DNA from: Yoonia maricola
Lineage (GTDB): Bacteria; Pseudomonadota; Alphaproteobacteria; Rhodobacterales; Rhodobacteraceae
Assembly (NCBI RefSeq): GCF_002797915.1
Contig: NZ_PGTY01000004.1
Location: 265,374-329,373 of the forward strand
Direction of reading: 5' to 3'
DNA: 64,000 bases
Made by a program: the position numbers and the translations under genes. The notes beneath the pieces are model-generated. The model was given only the letters and a program-made list of their open reading frames with translations. It did no database searches and was not told the DNA's origin. This document shows, in pieces, positions 18,777-27,694 of the stretch (position 1 is its first letter; the number at the start of each line of letters is the position of its first letter).

Positions 18777-19703
18777 TCAGCGGTCCTTGGGGTCTAGCGC
18801 GTCGCGCAAACCATCGCCCACAAAGAAGAAGGCAAAGATGGTGACGACGAAGAAGAAAAGCGGGAAAGAGATTTGCCACATGAACCCGAATTGCATGGTG
18901 CGTGATCCTTCGTTGATCAGCGCGCCCAGCGATGTGGCAGGTTCTTGAACGCCGAGACCCAGAAAGCTGATGAAGCTTTCAAAGATGATCATATTTGGGA
19001 CCAGCAGGGTCGCGTAAACGATTACGATACCCAACAGGTTCGGCACAATATGGCGCAGGATAATCTTGCTTGGGCGCACACCTGTGGCGACCGCGACCTC
19101 GACGAATTCCTTGTTCTTGATGGTCAATGTCTGCCCACGCGCGATCCGCGCCATGTCTAGCCATGAAATCAGCCCGATCCCGAGGAAAAGCATAAAGATT
19201 GACCGGCCAAAGATCACCAGCATCAGGATCAGGACGAACATGAAGGGGATGGACATCAGCACATCCACGATCCGCATCATGGCCCCATCGACGCGGCCGC
19301 CGTAATACCCCGCCGTTGCCCCGTAAAGCGTGCCGACGATCACGGCGACCAAAGCCCCCACAACGCCAACCATGAGCGATATGCCGGTGCCCATCACCGT
19401 CCGCGCAAACAGGTCGCGCCCGTTGCTGTCAGTACCAAAGTAATGCCCGGTTTCTATCGATGGCACGCCCAGATAGGCGTTGCTGCCGATCAGGCTGAAG
19501 TTCACGAAATCCGGCTCGTATTGTGCGAGCATCCCGCCGAAGAGGGCGAATGCGGCCACCAGACCCAGCATGATGAGGGAAATGACGGCGGCGCGATTGC
19601 GGAAGAACCGTATGCGGGCATCGGCCCAAAGGGACCGGCCCTTGACCTCGGCTAGGGCCATCTGGTCGGCGGCACCTTCGACGGCTGCTCTGTTCGGTAA
19701 CAT
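18777..19703 (-). CDS. oppC: Oligopeptide ABC transporter permease OppC
   Basis: This 308-residue inner-membrane permease has an N-terminal membrane helix around RFFRNRAAVISLIMLGLVAAFALFGG followed by a periplasmic loop (GTDSNGRDLFARTVMGTGISL) and the permease core with the EAA-type loop ARGQTLTIKNKEFVEVAVATG. The ATG at 19703 has GGGGGA upstream and lies 12 bases past the oppB stop, so it is preferred over the longer frame to 19742. Confidence 0.92.
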   Translation of the reverse strand: MLPNRAAVEGAADQMALAEVKGRSLWADARIRFFRNRAAVISLIMLGLVAAFALFGGMLAQYEPDFVNFSLIGSNAYLGVPSIETGHYFGTDSNGRDLFARTVMGTGISLMVGVVGALVAVIVGTLYGATAGYYGGRVDGAMMRIVDVLMSIPFMFVLILMLVIFGRSIFMLFLGIGLISWLDMARIARGQTLTIKNKEFVEVAVATGVRPSKIILRHIVPNLLGIVIVYATLLVPNMIIFESFISFLGLGVQEPATSLGALINEGSRTMQFGFMWQISFPLFFFVVTIFAFFFVGDGLRDALDPKDR

Positions 19704-19714
19704 CGCGCGTCCCC

Positions 19715-20638
19715 CTAGTAACGGATTTTGGGGTCGATCCATGCGTAGAGGATATCGACCACAAGGTTGAACAGGATTGTCAGGGTGCCCACCAGAATGG
19801 TGATCCCCATGATAACGGAATAGTCACGGTTAAAGGCAGAGTTCACAAAGAACTGCCCGATGCCACCGGTGGAAAAGAACACATCAATAATGACCGACCC
19901 GGTGATCATGCCCACGAAGGCGGGCCCGAGGTAGGACAGCACCGGCAGGATCGTTGGCTTCATCGCATGCCGCCAGATCACACGGCGCATGGGCAGGCCC
20001 TTTGCTATCGCGGTGCGGATGAAATTGGTGTTGAGGACTTCAAGCATCGACGACCGCGTGATCCGCGCGATGGAGGCCATATAGGATGTGGAAAGTGCGA
20101 TCACCGGCATGATCAGGAACTGCCATTGGCCCCCGTTCCAACCACCGCCCGGCAACCACCCCAGCCAAAGCGTGAAGATCAGCAAGAGGATGGGTGCCAT
20201 CACAAAGTTCGGCAACACCTGCGCGCCGATCGAGACGCCGACGGCGAAATAGTCGATCCACGAATTCTGCTTGATGGCCGCTGCGACGCCAAGAGACACG
20301 CCAACAGTGACGGCGACAACGAAGGACCAAAAACCGTAGGTCAGCGTTACCGGAAAACCCTGCGCGATGACGTCATTCACGCTGCGGTCTTTATATTGAA
20401 ATGAAGGACCAAAATCGAATTGGGTCACGACGCTGACAACATAGTTGACGATCTGGCGCCAGAACGGCTGATCCAACCCGTATTTCGCTTCGATATTCGC
20501 CAATACTTCGGGCGGCAAGGGACGTTCGGAATTGAACGGGCCGCCGGGGGCTGCGTACATCAGGATGAACGACAGCACGACCAATATCAAAAGGGTCGGT
20601 ATGGCGACGGCAAGGCGACGGATAACAAAGCTCAGCAT
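19715..20638 (-). CDS. oppB: Oligopeptide ABC transporter permease OppB
   Basis: This 307-residue permease begins with a typical OppB helix (MLSFVIRRLAVAIPTLLILVVLSFILMYAAPGGPF) and carries the EAA loop around RSSMLEVLNTNFIRTAIAKGLPMRRVIWRHAMKP. It forms the channel with OppC. It is separated from oppA by 71 bases that hold a terminator-like hairpin (20664-20692), which probably lowers expression of the membrane and ATPase genes relative to oppA. Confidence 0.93.
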   Translation of the reverse strand: MLSFVIRRLAVAIPTLLILVVLSFILMYAAPGGPFNSERPLPPEVLANIEAKYGLDQPFWRQIVNYVVSVVTQFDFGPSFQYKDRSVNDVIAQGFPVTLTYGFWSFVVAVTVGVSLGVAAAIKQNSWIDYFAVGVSIGAQVLPNFVMAPILLLIFTLWLGWLPGGGWNGGQWQFLIMPVIALSTSYMASIARITRSSMLEVLNTNFIRTAIAKGLPMRRVIWRHAMKPTILPVLSYLGPAFVGMITGSVIIDVFFSTGGIGQFFVNSAFNRDYSVIMGITILVGTLTILFNLVVDILYAWIDPKIRY

Positions 20639-20663
20639 TTGTCAGGTGTCCTTACAGAATGGG

Positions 20664-20692
20664 AAAACCGCGCCCTCGCTTTAAGGGCGCGG
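20664..20692 (-). terminator. Partial terminator between oppA and oppB
   Basis: CCGCGCCCT (20668-20676) and AGGGCGCGG (20684-20692) form a 9-base stem with a 7-base loop; read on the minus strand the hairpin is followed by TTTT. It lies downstream of oppA and before oppB, where partial termination or 3' end protection would raise oppA over oppBCDF. This role is inferred from its position. Confidence 0.75.
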
Positions 20693-20709
20693 CCTATCAT
20701 GTCACGTGA

Positions 20710-22335
20710 TTACTCAGCGACCTTGTACAGATCTTTTGAGTACCATTGCTGTTCGAAGTTCTCATAGGGCCAACCCTCAAGGTTTTCTGCAAACATGTCG
20801 TCGGCCGCATAGTGATAGATTGGGATGATCGGCGTATCTTGGGCGATGAACTCTTCGACCCGGTCATAGTTGGCCTGTGGGTTGTCAGATGTCCGGGCCT
20901 CAGCCAATAGCGCGTCAACTTCGGGGTTGTTGTATTTGCTGTCGTTGTAACCTGACTGTGACTGCATCAAGTCAAGGAAGGTTGACGCTTCATTATAGTC
21001 TGCACACCAACCACCGCGGGCGACATCAAAGTCGCCGTTCTGGCGCGCGTCTAGGAATGTTTGCCATTCCTGATTTGATAGTAAGGTATCCACACCCAGC
21101 GTTTGCTTCCACATCTGGCTTATCGCAATTGCCACGGCGCGGTGGCCGTCATCGGTGTTATAGACCAAATCAATGCTGAGCGGGTTATCAGGGCCGTAAC
21201 CCGCCCCGGCCAGCAGCTCCTGTGCCATTGCATTGCGTTCCTCTTGGGTCATAGACGCCATGGGAATATCGGGCGTTTCAAATCCGGCCACGGCCCAATG
21301 CGTGAACGTATATGCCGCTTTCTGACCGGCAGCGAGGACGTTTTCCACAATGATATCGCGATCAACAGCAAGGCTGAGTGCTTTGCGAACATCGGGATTT
21401 TGCAGCTCTTCCGGTGCGCCATCACGCAGGTTGAACATGTAGTAGTAAGAACATGCCTCTGGTACCGAAACAGCTTGATCAGGGAATTCCGCTGATAGGC
21501 GCGGGAACTGTCCCGCAGGCACATCCGTGCGGTCCAATTCGCCAGCCAGATAGCGGGTCAAGGCGACGTTTTCATCGGTGATAACCAGCTTGGTCACCGT
21601 TTCTATGATCGTATTTTCGTTGTCCCAGTACAGTGGGTTCCGGGTGCGCACCAGCCGCTCTTGCGGGACAAATTCGGTCAGCACATATGCACCGTTGGAC
21701 ACCATATTTGCAGGCAAAACCCAGTTGCTGCCATGTTCTTCGACCGTTGCCTGATGCACCGGGAACGTGGTGCCATGCGTCAGCATTTGGGGGAAATACG
21801 GCAATGGTTGTGACAGACGCACCTCAAGCGTGAGGTCATCAATGGCGGTCACGCCAAGTTCGGACGGCTCCATGTCACCTGCGATGACAGCGCCGCTGTT
21901 CTCAATCGACATCAGGTCGATGTACCAGCTGTACGGGGATGCCAGTTCAGGCGATGCAGCGCGCTGCCAAGCATAGACAAAATCGCCAGCCGTGACCGGA
22001 TCACCGTTCGACCATTTCGCATTTTCGCGCAGGTTGAAGGTATAGATCAGGCCATCATCGCTCACATCATGGCTAAGTGCGACACCGGGCACAAGATTAC
22101 CTGTGGCATCCTGATTATAAAGCCCCTCAAAAAGATCGCGCACGACATCTGCGCCATCCGTGTCCTCAACCAGACCCGGATCAATCGATGGGCTTTCGTC
22201 ACCGACACGATAGGTAAAAGACTGATCCGCGGCGAGCGTTTCGCCGGTCACAGGATGTGTGTTGGCCGACAGCATACCGCTGGTCGCGATCAGCACGACC
22301 GAGGTGGTGATGAGCAGTCTGGATCTGAATGTCAT
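20710..22335 (-). CDS. oppA: Oligopeptide-binding protein OppA (family 5)
   Basis: This 541-residue periplasmic protein captures peptides for the OppBCDF importer. A signal peptide (FRSRLLITTSVVLIATSGMLSA) precedes the mature family-5 solute-binding fold, with landmarks such as LRENAKWSNGDPVTAGDFVYAWQR and RKALSLAVDRDIIVENVL. The start at 22335 is supported by GGGAGA at good spacing; the frame extends to 22377 but through a region with palindromes. Specificity for long or short peptides cannot be read. The C-terminal end WYSKDLYKVAE is typical of OppA. Confidence 0.92.
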   Translation of the reverse strand: MTFRSRLLITTSVVLIATSGMLSANTHPVTGETLAADQSFTYRVGDESPSIDPGLVEDTDGADVVRDLFEGLYNQDATGNLVPGVALSHDVSDDGLIYTFNLRENAKWSNGDPVTAGDFVYAWQRAASPELASPYSWYIDLMSIENSGAVIAGDMEPSELGVTAIDDLTLEVRLSQPLPYFPQMLTHGTTFPVHQATVEEHGSNWVLPANMVSNGAYVLTEFVPQERLVRTRNPLYWDNENTIIETVTKLVITDENVALTRYLAGELDRTDVPAGQFPRLSAEFPDQAVSVPEACSYYYMFNLRDGAPEELQNPDVRKALSLAVDRDIIVENVLAAGQKAAYTFTHWAVAGFETPDIPMASMTQEERNAMAQELLAGAGYGPDNPLSIDLVYNTDDGHRAVAIAISQMWKQTLGVDTLLSNQEWQTFLDARQNGDFDVARGGWCADYNEASTFLDLMQSQSGYNDSKYNNPEVDALLAEARTSDNPQANYDRVEEFIAQDTPIIPIYHYAADDMFAENLEGWPYENFEQQWYSKDLYKVAE

Positions 22336-22590
22336 GTAATATCTCCCTGTTGTTGTATCTGATGACGATACAATCATTGGCTAAAGGACGCATTTTGCGT
22401 TGATGAGATATCTTTTGACGTGAAAGTCAGATTGGCAAGGCCAATCGCACGCTGACCCCACGACAGTTCATTGCTTGTCCAAAACCTAGGCCAAACACAC
22501 TAGAAATTACGTATTATGATCGGCGAAATGACGCTTTGTTGCGCTTCAGGTCCAGGCCAAAACCGAGAATATGTCTATCGTCGACAGTGT
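22336..22590. promoter_or_regulatory. opp promoter region with several palindromes
   Basis: The 255 bases before oppA hold several exact inverted repeats: TTGTATC-N7-GATACAA (22353-22373), ACGCA-TTT-TGCGT (22388-22400), TGAC-N6-GTCA (22416-22429) and GATTGGC-AAG-GCCAATC (22430-22446). The first lies 18-38 bases from the start codon and may act as an RNA stem before the ribosome binding site or as an operator. I could not define a confident -10 and -35 pair. The part from 22447 to 22590 shows nothing clear and ends at the convergent-side gene stop at 22591. Confidence 0.55.
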
Positions 22591-22953
22591 TTACTGCAAC
22601 CGGAACGAAGCTGAGTCGCCCGCCCCCTGATCAACCGTGAAGCGTAACCTGTCGTCGCCACGTGCTTCGACAAGTTGGCAATTATAGGGGATTGGATCAC
22701 CACCCCAGCTCAGTTCGCGGCAGAAGTACCCATCCTGCCAGCTCCAGTTGCCGTCGATGTCCCACCCGACGGCAGAGCCGTCAATGCCGCCATCAGCAAA
22801 GACCTCAAGCCGGACACCATAAAGGAAATTGCGCAGTTCTTTCCCTTCAATCAGCGACAGAAACGTCGCCTGATCTTTCACGGGAACATAGCTTTCAGCC
22901 GCTGCTGGTGCGGCAGCAGTCGCAAAGATCAAAGACAGGATCACGTGTTTCAT
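22591..22953 (-). CDS. Small secreted protein of unknown function
   Basis: This 120-residue protein starts with a signal peptide (MKHVILSLIFATAAAPAAA) and has a mature domain of about 100 residues, with the segments FLSLIEGKELRNFLYGVRLEV, WSWQDGYFCRELSWGG and YNCQLVEARG. The two cysteines could form a disulfide in the periplasm. GGAGG precedes the ATG. It looks like a conserved rhodobacterial periplasmic family, but I cannot assign a role. It is transcribed on its own, 112 bases after rpiB in the same direction. Confidence 0.75.
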   Translation of the reverse strand: MKHVILSLIFATAAAPAAAESYVPVKDQATFLSLIEGKELRNFLYGVRLEVFADGGIDGSAVGWDIDGNWSWQDGYFCRELSWGGDPIPYNCQLVEARGDDRLRFTVDQGAGDSASFRLQ

Positions 22954-23050
22954 CTGGGCCTCCGTTTTCAGCAGGATACCCTTCTTACGCGGTGATACAG
23001 GCTTTGGTTCACTTAGGACGCATATGGCCCAGACCCATTGGCGCTTTTTT

Positions 23051-23070
23051 GCTAGGGGCCTGCCCCTAGC
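23051..23070. repeat. Perfect inverted repeat containing the rpiB stop codon
   Basis: GCTAGGGGC (23051-23059) and GCCCCTAGC (23062-23070) are perfect inverted repeats with two bases between them; a stem of eight pairs with a four-base loop is feasible. The TAG stop codon of rpiB (23066-23068) lies in one arm. On the coding strand the hairpin is followed by AAAAAA and not by T, so it is not a normal terminator. Confidence 0.8.
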
Positions 23071-23512
23071 CTTCCAGTGCCTTGATCATCTCGACCCGCG
23101 GTGCATGCCGTCCGCCGCCAAACGCGGTGTCAAGAAAGGCATCCACAAGCTCAATCGCCTTGGCACTGTCGATGACGCGTGCGCCCATCGCCAGCATGTT
23201 GGCGTCGTTATGTTCGCGGATCATCTGCGCCGAAAACACATCAGAGCAGACACCACAGCGGATACCCTTGACCTTGTTGGCTGCCATCATGATCCCCTGA
23301 CCGGTGCCGCAAAGGATGATCCCGAAAGTGCAATCGCCCGAAGCAACGCGCCGTGCGGCTGCATCACCCTGTATCGGGTAATCTGCGCTTTCACCGGCCT
23401 TGGGGCCGATATCGACGGCCTCCCACCCTTTCGCCGTGACGTGATCGACAATCTGCTGACGCAGCTCAATCGCGGCGTGGTCGCTGGACAGGACGATGCG
23501 TTTGTTGGTCAT
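23066..23512 (-). CDS. rpiB: Ribose 5-phosphate isomerase B
   Basis: This 148-residue enzyme interconverts ribose 5-phosphate and ribulose 5-phosphate in the pentose phosphate pathway. The active-site features are SSDHAA near the N-terminus, the catalytic cysteine in ILCGTGQGIMMAANK and the motif REHNDANMLAMGAR. The start at 23512 (MTNKRIVLSSDHA) has AAGGAC upstream; the longer frame to 23542 is less likely. It follows dapB on the same strand with a 26-base gap, so the two may share a transcript. Confidence 0.94.
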   Translation of the reverse strand: MTNKRIVLSSDHAAIELRQQIVDHVTAKGWEAVDIGPKAGESADYPIQGDAAARRVASGDCTFGIILCGTGQGIMMAANKVKGIRCGVCSDVFSAQMIREHNDANMLAMGARVIDSAKAIELVDAFLDTAFGGGRHAPRVEMIKALEG

Positions 23513-23538
23513 ATTCTTTGTCCTTGTGTTGTCTGGGA

Positions 23539-24348
23539 TCAAAGGCCCAAAACATCCATCATGTCGTATTCACCGGGGCTTTTGTCCTGCCCCCAAAGGG
23601 CGGCTTTCAGCGCACCACGGGCAAAGATCGCCCGGTCCGTCGCAAGATGGCGGAGCACGATCCGCTCGCCCGCTGCAGCGAATAGCACGTCATGTTCGCC
23701 CACGATATCGCCACCACGAATGGCGCTGAAACCGATATCACCCCGTTTGCGCGCGCCTGTGATCCCGTTACGCCCGCTGTCGCTAACGTCCGCCAGAGCA
23801 ACACCGCGCCCTTCGGCCGCAGCCTCGCCCAGCATCAAAGCTGTGCCTGAGGGGGCATCGACCTTTTGATTATGATGCGCTTCGATCACTTCGATATCAA
23901 AATCATCGTCAAGGGCGGCGGCCACCTTCTTGGTCAGTTGCACCAGCAGGTTCACACCTAATGACATATTGCCTGCCCGCACGATCACGGCATGGCGTGA
24001 TGCGGCGTTAATCGCTTTCAGATCAGCGTCAGACAGTCCGGTCGTGCCGATCACATGCACAGCGCGCGCTTGCGCGGCAAGGCCTGCAAATCCGACCGTT
24101 GCGGCAGGTGAGGTAAAGTCGATGACCGCCTGTGCCCTGGCGAATACCTCAACCGCGTCGCCCGTCACATCTACACCAGCGGGCTGGCCTCCCATCATGT
24201 TGCCCACATCTTGGCCAATCCAGTCATGGCCAGACCGTTCCAACACGCCGACCAGACGGCATTTATCGGACGCCAATACTGATTTGATCAGCATCTGCCC
24301 CATCCGCCCCGAACCGCCGGTGATCACGATGCCTGGTGTCTCTGTCAT
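23539..24348 (-). CDS. dapB: 4-hydroxy-tetrahydrodipicolinate reductase
   Basis: This 269-residue NAD(P)H-dependent enzyme acts in lysine and diaminopimelate synthesis. The dinucleotide-binding motif GGSGRMGQ is at the N-terminus, the segment DFTSP and the loop [10 protein letters not shown] follow, and the active-site signature [16 protein letters not shown] is intact, including both histidines and the lysine. Length is typical. It is divergent from rbfA (87-base gap) and lies just upstream of rpiB. Confidence 0.96.
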   Translation of the reverse strand: MTETPGIVITGGSGRMGQMLIKSVLASDKCRLVGVLERSGHDWIGQDVGNMMGGQPAGVDVTGDAVEVFARAQAVIDFTSPAATVGFAGLAAQARAVHVIGTTGLSDADLKAINAASRHAVIVRAGNMSLGVNLLVQLTKKVAAALDDDFDIEVIEAHHNQKVDAPSGTALMLGEAAAEGRGVALADVSDSGRNGITGARKRGDIGFSAIRGGDIVGEHDVLFAAAGERIVLRHLATDRAIFARGALKAALWGQDKSPGEYDMMDVLGL

Positions 24349-24435
24349 GTCATTTCCCTTTGTCTTGCCCCCCGTTTAGCGCCGGATCGCCGCTGACGCA
24401 AAGCCTTGCTTGGCATCGCGCGCCATAGCGCTTAA

Positions 24436-24840
24436 ATGACCCATATGGCAAAGCAATCAAACCGAGACGGCAAGGCCCCCACCCAGCGCATGCTGCGCGT
24501 GGGCGAGGTGATCCGCCGGACCCTGTCCGAAGTCCTGCAACGTGGCGACGTGCATGATGATGAACTGGCACGCATGTCCATCACTGTGGGCGAAGTGCGT
24601 ATGACGTCTGATTTGCGCATCGCGACAGCCTTTGTGCTGCCACTGGGTGGGCAGGGCAAGGAAGAGGCGTTAGAGGCGCTGCGCCGCAATAAGCACGAAA
24701 TCCGGCATCTGGTGGTGAAAGGTGGGACGATGAAGTTCGCGCCTGAACTGCGGTTCGAAATTGACGGGACGTTTGATCAGATCGACGCGACACGCGCGCT
24801 TTTGGCGGAGGATCATGTGCGTCAGGATCTGGACGACTGA
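24436..24840 (+). CDS. rbfA: 30S ribosome-binding factor RbfA
   Basis: This 134-residue protein helps mature the 30S subunit and the 16S rRNA 5' end. The family landmarks [17 protein letters not shown], the KH-like core [25 protein letters not shown] strand and the C-terminal [19 protein letters not shown] are present. The frame has two possible starts (24436 and 24445); neither has a strong binding site. Its stop overlaps the next start (TGATG), so the next gene is coupled to it. Confidence 0.93.
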   Translation: MTHMAKQSNRDGKAPTQRMLRVGEVIRRTLSEVLQRGDVHDDELARMSITVGEVRMTSDLRIATAFVLPLGGQGKEEALEALRRNKHEIRHLVVKGGTMKFAPELRFEIDGTFDQIDATRALLAEDHVRQDLDD

Positions 24841-25556
24841 TGCGCTGGCGTCTGGTCGCGCTGCTGTTTTGGGCTGTGCCTGCAGCGGCGGTGACCTGCG
24901 AGGATGTGGATTATCTGGGTCGCAGCTATACCGCCTGCACAGTTGATGCGACGTCTGAGAACCTGCGCCTGTTTTACCAAGATGCCGACGGCGCGGTAAT
25001 CGGCGGCTTTACAAGGCTGGCAAGCCAGCCGGGGGTGAACCGGCTGGCCTTTGCGATGAATGCGGGGATGTATCACGACGATCGTTCGCCCGTGGGGCAT
25101 TACATTGAAGACGGGACCGAGGTGATGCGCGTGATCACCAATGCCGGGCCGGGGAATTTCGGGCTGCTGCCAAACGGGGTGTTCTGCATCAATGATGGAT
25201 CAGCGCAGGTATATGAGACATTGGACTATGTGGCGCGCGCGCCTGCCTGCCGCGATGCGACACAATCAGGCCCGATGCTGGTGATTGATGGGGCGTTACA
25301 CCCCCGTTTCCTGATCGACAGCACCTCGCGGTTTATCCGCAACGGGGTGGGGACCAGTGCCGATGGCACTACGGCGGTTTTCGTGATTTCCAACGGCGGC
25401 GTGACCTTTCATGAATTCGGTAGTTTTTTCCGGGATTATCTTGATCTGCCCAGCGCACTTTATTTTGACGGCAAAGTCTCGCGCTTGCATGCCCATGATC
25501 AAGGGCGGAGCGATTTTGGCTTTCAACTGGGGCCGATGGTAGCTGTGATAGAATGA
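24840..25556 (+). CDS. Secreted phosphodiester glycosidase-like protein (DUF2233/NAGPA family)
   Basis: This 238-residue protein has a signal peptide ([20 protein letters not shown]) and the conserved pieces of the NAGPA-like fold: LAFAMNAGMYHDDRSPVGHYIEDG, GVFCINDGSAQVYET, QSGPMLVIDGALHPRF, RNGVGTSADG and LPSALYFDGKVSRL. Members cleave phosphodiester-linked sugars or act on cell-wall glycans, but the substrate here is unknown. Translation is coupled to rbfA by a TGATG overlap, an arrangement I recall as common in this bacterial group. The gene ends 124 bases before the convergent metal-binding gene; no obvious terminator is seen there. Confidence 0.88.
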   Translation: MRWRLVALLFWAVPAAAVTCEDVDYLGRSYTACTVDATSENLRLFYQDADGAVIGGFTRLASQPGVNRLAFAMNAGMYHDDRSPVGHYIEDGTEVMRVITNAGPGNFGLLPNGVFCINDGSAQVYETLDYVARAPACRDATQSGPMLVIDGALHPRFLIDSTSRFIRNGVGTSADGTTAVFVISNGGVTFHEFGSFFRDYLDLPSALYFDGKVSRLHAHDQGRSDFGFQLGPMVAVIE

Positions 25557-25680
25557 GCCGTCGTCCGTCGAAACGTCGACGCAGCAGGTCAGGCAGGCGG
25601 AAAGTGGGTCTTTACGCGTCGTGCATACTTTGACAAATCTTTTTGGCGGAAGAGCCAGATGGCAAAAAGAGTTGCCTTGG

Positions 25681-26580
25681 CTACGGGACACCCGCCTCCG
25701 CCATCTCAGAAAGCGCATCCGTGAAGGATTCAAAATAGCTGTGCCCTTCAACCCCATGCGCAAGCGGTGCAAATACCACGTTTTTCAGGCCAAGAGCGGC
25801 GGTGATCTCGAATGCTGCATCAGGCGGATCGGCTTCCCATAGCAGAATGCGGGCGCCTGTTTCGTCTACAAGTGCTTGAAGATCAGCAATCTCGGCGTCT
25901 GTTGGCATGGCGCCAGCTTCCCACTCAAGTGATGCGATCGTTAGGTCATAGCGTCTGGCCAGATATTGATACCGTGGATGCGTCGCGATGATGTCAGTGC
26001 CTTCCAGCGCGCCTAATGCGGTCGCTGCCTGTGTGTCCAAAGCCTGAAAATCCTCCCGCAGTATCTCTAACCGGGCATCGACCTGATCTTGTGACGCAAG
26101 ACCACGCGAGACTATTGCCGCCGCGATTGCATCTGCCTGAGAGGTTGCCAAGGTCGGGTCCAGCCAAGTGTATGAGGCAAGCGCTTCATGAGAATGTTCA
26201 CCACCATCGCCATGGCTGTGTGTCATACTTTCAGTGACAATGAACTGTTCTTCGATCGCATCGGACGTGTTGACCAGTTTGGACCGCGGCAAGGACACAC
26301 GATCAACCCAAGCGGCAAAACCGGCACCGTTCAACAAGATCAGGTCAGCTGACTGTATCATGCTGACATCAGAGATGGATGGGCGCCAGAACGAGGGGTC
26401 GACGTCCGCTGGCACCGGGAATACGACCTCTGCCGCGTCACCCAGCAGACGTTCGGCAAAGTATTGTAGCGGATAGTTCACAGCAACGACGCGGGGGCGG
26501 TCCTGCGCCATAGCGACACCGGCCACAAACAGGATTAACCCAGCGGCAAACAGTGTTCGAAAGGTGCGCAGTATAGTCAA
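25681..26580 (-). CDS. ZnuA-like periplasmic metal-binding protein
   Basis: This 299-residue protein belongs to the cluster-9 family (ZnuA/MntC type) that binds Zn or Mn for an ABC importer. It has a signal peptide (LFAAGLILFVAGVAMA), the short His-rich loop SHGDGGEHSHE, then YTWLDPTLA and DIIATHPRYQYLARRY, which supply the usual metal ligands. I place the start at TTG 26580, with GGAG nine bases upstream; its last bases overlap the stop of the upstream gene (TTGA). A TTG at 26589 is also in frame. No ZnuB/ZnuC genes are present; the operon carries a different ABC pair instead. Confidence 0.85.
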   Translation of the reverse strand: MTILRTFRTLFAAGLILFVAGVAMAQDRPRVVAVNYPLQYFAERLLGDAAEVVFPVPADVDPSFWRPSISDVSMIQSADLILLNGAGFAAWVDRVSLPRSKLVNTSDAIEEQFIVTESMTHSHGDGGEHSHEALASYTWLDPTLATSQADAIAAAIVSRGLASQDQVDARLEILREDFQALDTQAATALGALEGTDIIATHPRYQYLARRYDLTIASLEWEAGAMPTDAEIADLQALVDETGARILLWEADPPDAAFEITAALGLKNVVFAPLAHGVEGHSYFESFTDALSEMAEAGVP

Positions 26581-26912
26581 CTCTGACAACTCCGCGTGAT
26601 ATCATCGGGTGTCACGATCCAATAATTGTCGTGGCTGCCGGTATCGACCTCGATCACCAGCCCTTCGGAATGGTCTACGCTGTCAAGTGGTACGGTTACG
26701 GTGCCGTCTGTATTGATCGGTAGGGTCGTCAACACGTTATTCTGGCCATCCAGCACCCGCACATCCGCCTGCTGGACGGCATTGCCATTGGAAAACTTCG
26801 CCTCGACTGTCACTGCCTCGCAATCGACCGATGCGAAGACGATCAACTGGTGTGCCGACGCCCCTATTGGGGCGACAGCAATAAGGCCAGCCAAGGCGAT
26901 TTTCCGGATCAC
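26577..26912 (-). CDS. Small periplasmic protein of unknown function
   Basis: This protein of about 111 residues begins with a signal peptide (IRKIALAGLIAVAPIGASAHQ) and has a mature domain resembling a small immunoglobulin-like or carboxypeptidase-regulatory fold (VTVEAKFSNGNAVQQADVRVLDGQNNVL). Two cysteines may form a disulfide. The start is placed at GTG 26912, which overlaps the stop of the DUF4198 gene (GTGA); an upstream GTG at 26924 is possible. It sits between the DUF4198 and ZnuA-like genes, and a role in periplasmic metal handling is inference from context. Confidence 0.7.
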   Translation of the reverse strand: MIRKIALAGLIAVAPIGASAHQLIVFASVDCEAVTVEAKFSNGNAVQQADVRVLDGQNNVLTTLPINTDGTVTVPLDSVDHSEGLVIEVDTGSHDNYWIVTPDDITRSCQS

Positions 26913-27679
26913 TGTCCGGTCCACTCTTCGAAGTGAACCCAGATGACGGCACCCAACTCAACGGCCTTGTCTGCGCCATCTTGCGGCAGGGTGTAATCAG
27001 CAGTGTTCAGTGCAGCAAAGCCCCACCAACCGTCCGAGGGCGGTGCGTAGGTAAAGACACCATCGGCATCTGCCTTCACGGTCTGAGTGATCATCAGATC
27101 ATCTGGCGCCGTCGCTCCCGCGCCATCATTAAAGAACTCAACCTCAACCTCGGCATAGGGCACCGGCTCACCGTCCATCTTCACAATACCTTGGAACACA
27201 TTGTGCTCCCACAGGCCAAAGGGCTTGGACAGCGGGACAATCTCGGTCTTCAGACCCAGTTCGGTGTCCCAACCTTCATCGTCACCATAAGCGGTCACAT
27301 AGGTTTTGGTGTAGTGGATGATAAAGGCGTCCTCTGCCGGTTCCCAATAGGGTTGCGGCTCCATCGCGAAGATATAGGTGCCGGGGCGGTCCAAAGGGTA
27401 ATCAAGGGTATAGCCCTGATCATCCATTACGGTGGCGTCTTGCAGATCACCCAAAAGATCTGTCGTAGTGCCTTCATGCGTGACAGAGAAAGCGACGGGC
27501 GTGTCCAGCATCATCCCGTCCATTTCAAACGGGTGCGAGAACGACATGGTCAGCGCGACGCTGCGTCCGTCTTCCTGGCTGATCATCGGATCGTTTGGAA
27601 TAATCATCCCGTAATGTGCCAGTGCTGGTGTTGCAGCAATAAGACCGGCCAGAGATGCAGTAACAAAATGACGTTTCAT
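26909..27679 (-). CDS. DUF4198-family periplasmic protein
   Basis: This 256-residue secreted protein (signal peptide MKRHFVTASLAGLIAATPALA, mature N-terminus HYGMIIPNDPMI) matches the DUF4198 family, which includes periplasmic proteins linked to nickel and cobalt uptake. Features include the N-terminal histidine right after cleavage, as in family members where it binds metal, SFSHPFEMDGMML, and a C-terminal cluster WVHFEEW. A strong AGGAGG lies upstream of the ATG. It is the fourth gene of the six-gene operon transcribed from about 30107 to 25681. Confidence 0.8.
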   Translation of the reverse strand: MKRHFVTASLAGLIAATPALAHYGMIIPNDPMISQEDGRSVALTMSFSHPFEMDGMMLDTPVAFSVTHEGTTTDLLGDLQDATVMDDQGYTLDYPLDRPGTYIFAMEPQPYWEPAEDAFIIHYTKTYVTAYGDDEGWDTELGLKTEIVPLSKPFGLWEHNVFQGIVKMDGEPVPYAEVEVEFFNDGAGATAPDDLMITQTVKADADGVFTYAPPSDGWWGFAALNTADYTLPQDGADKAVELGAVIWVHFEEWTGQ

Positions 27680-27694
27680 AAGACCTCCTGTTGA

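Noticed and set aside
16802..22335. The opp operon as a novel system
   Set aside because: All five subunits match the standard oligopeptide importer in order and motifs. Only its leader and intercistronic hairpin are unusual.
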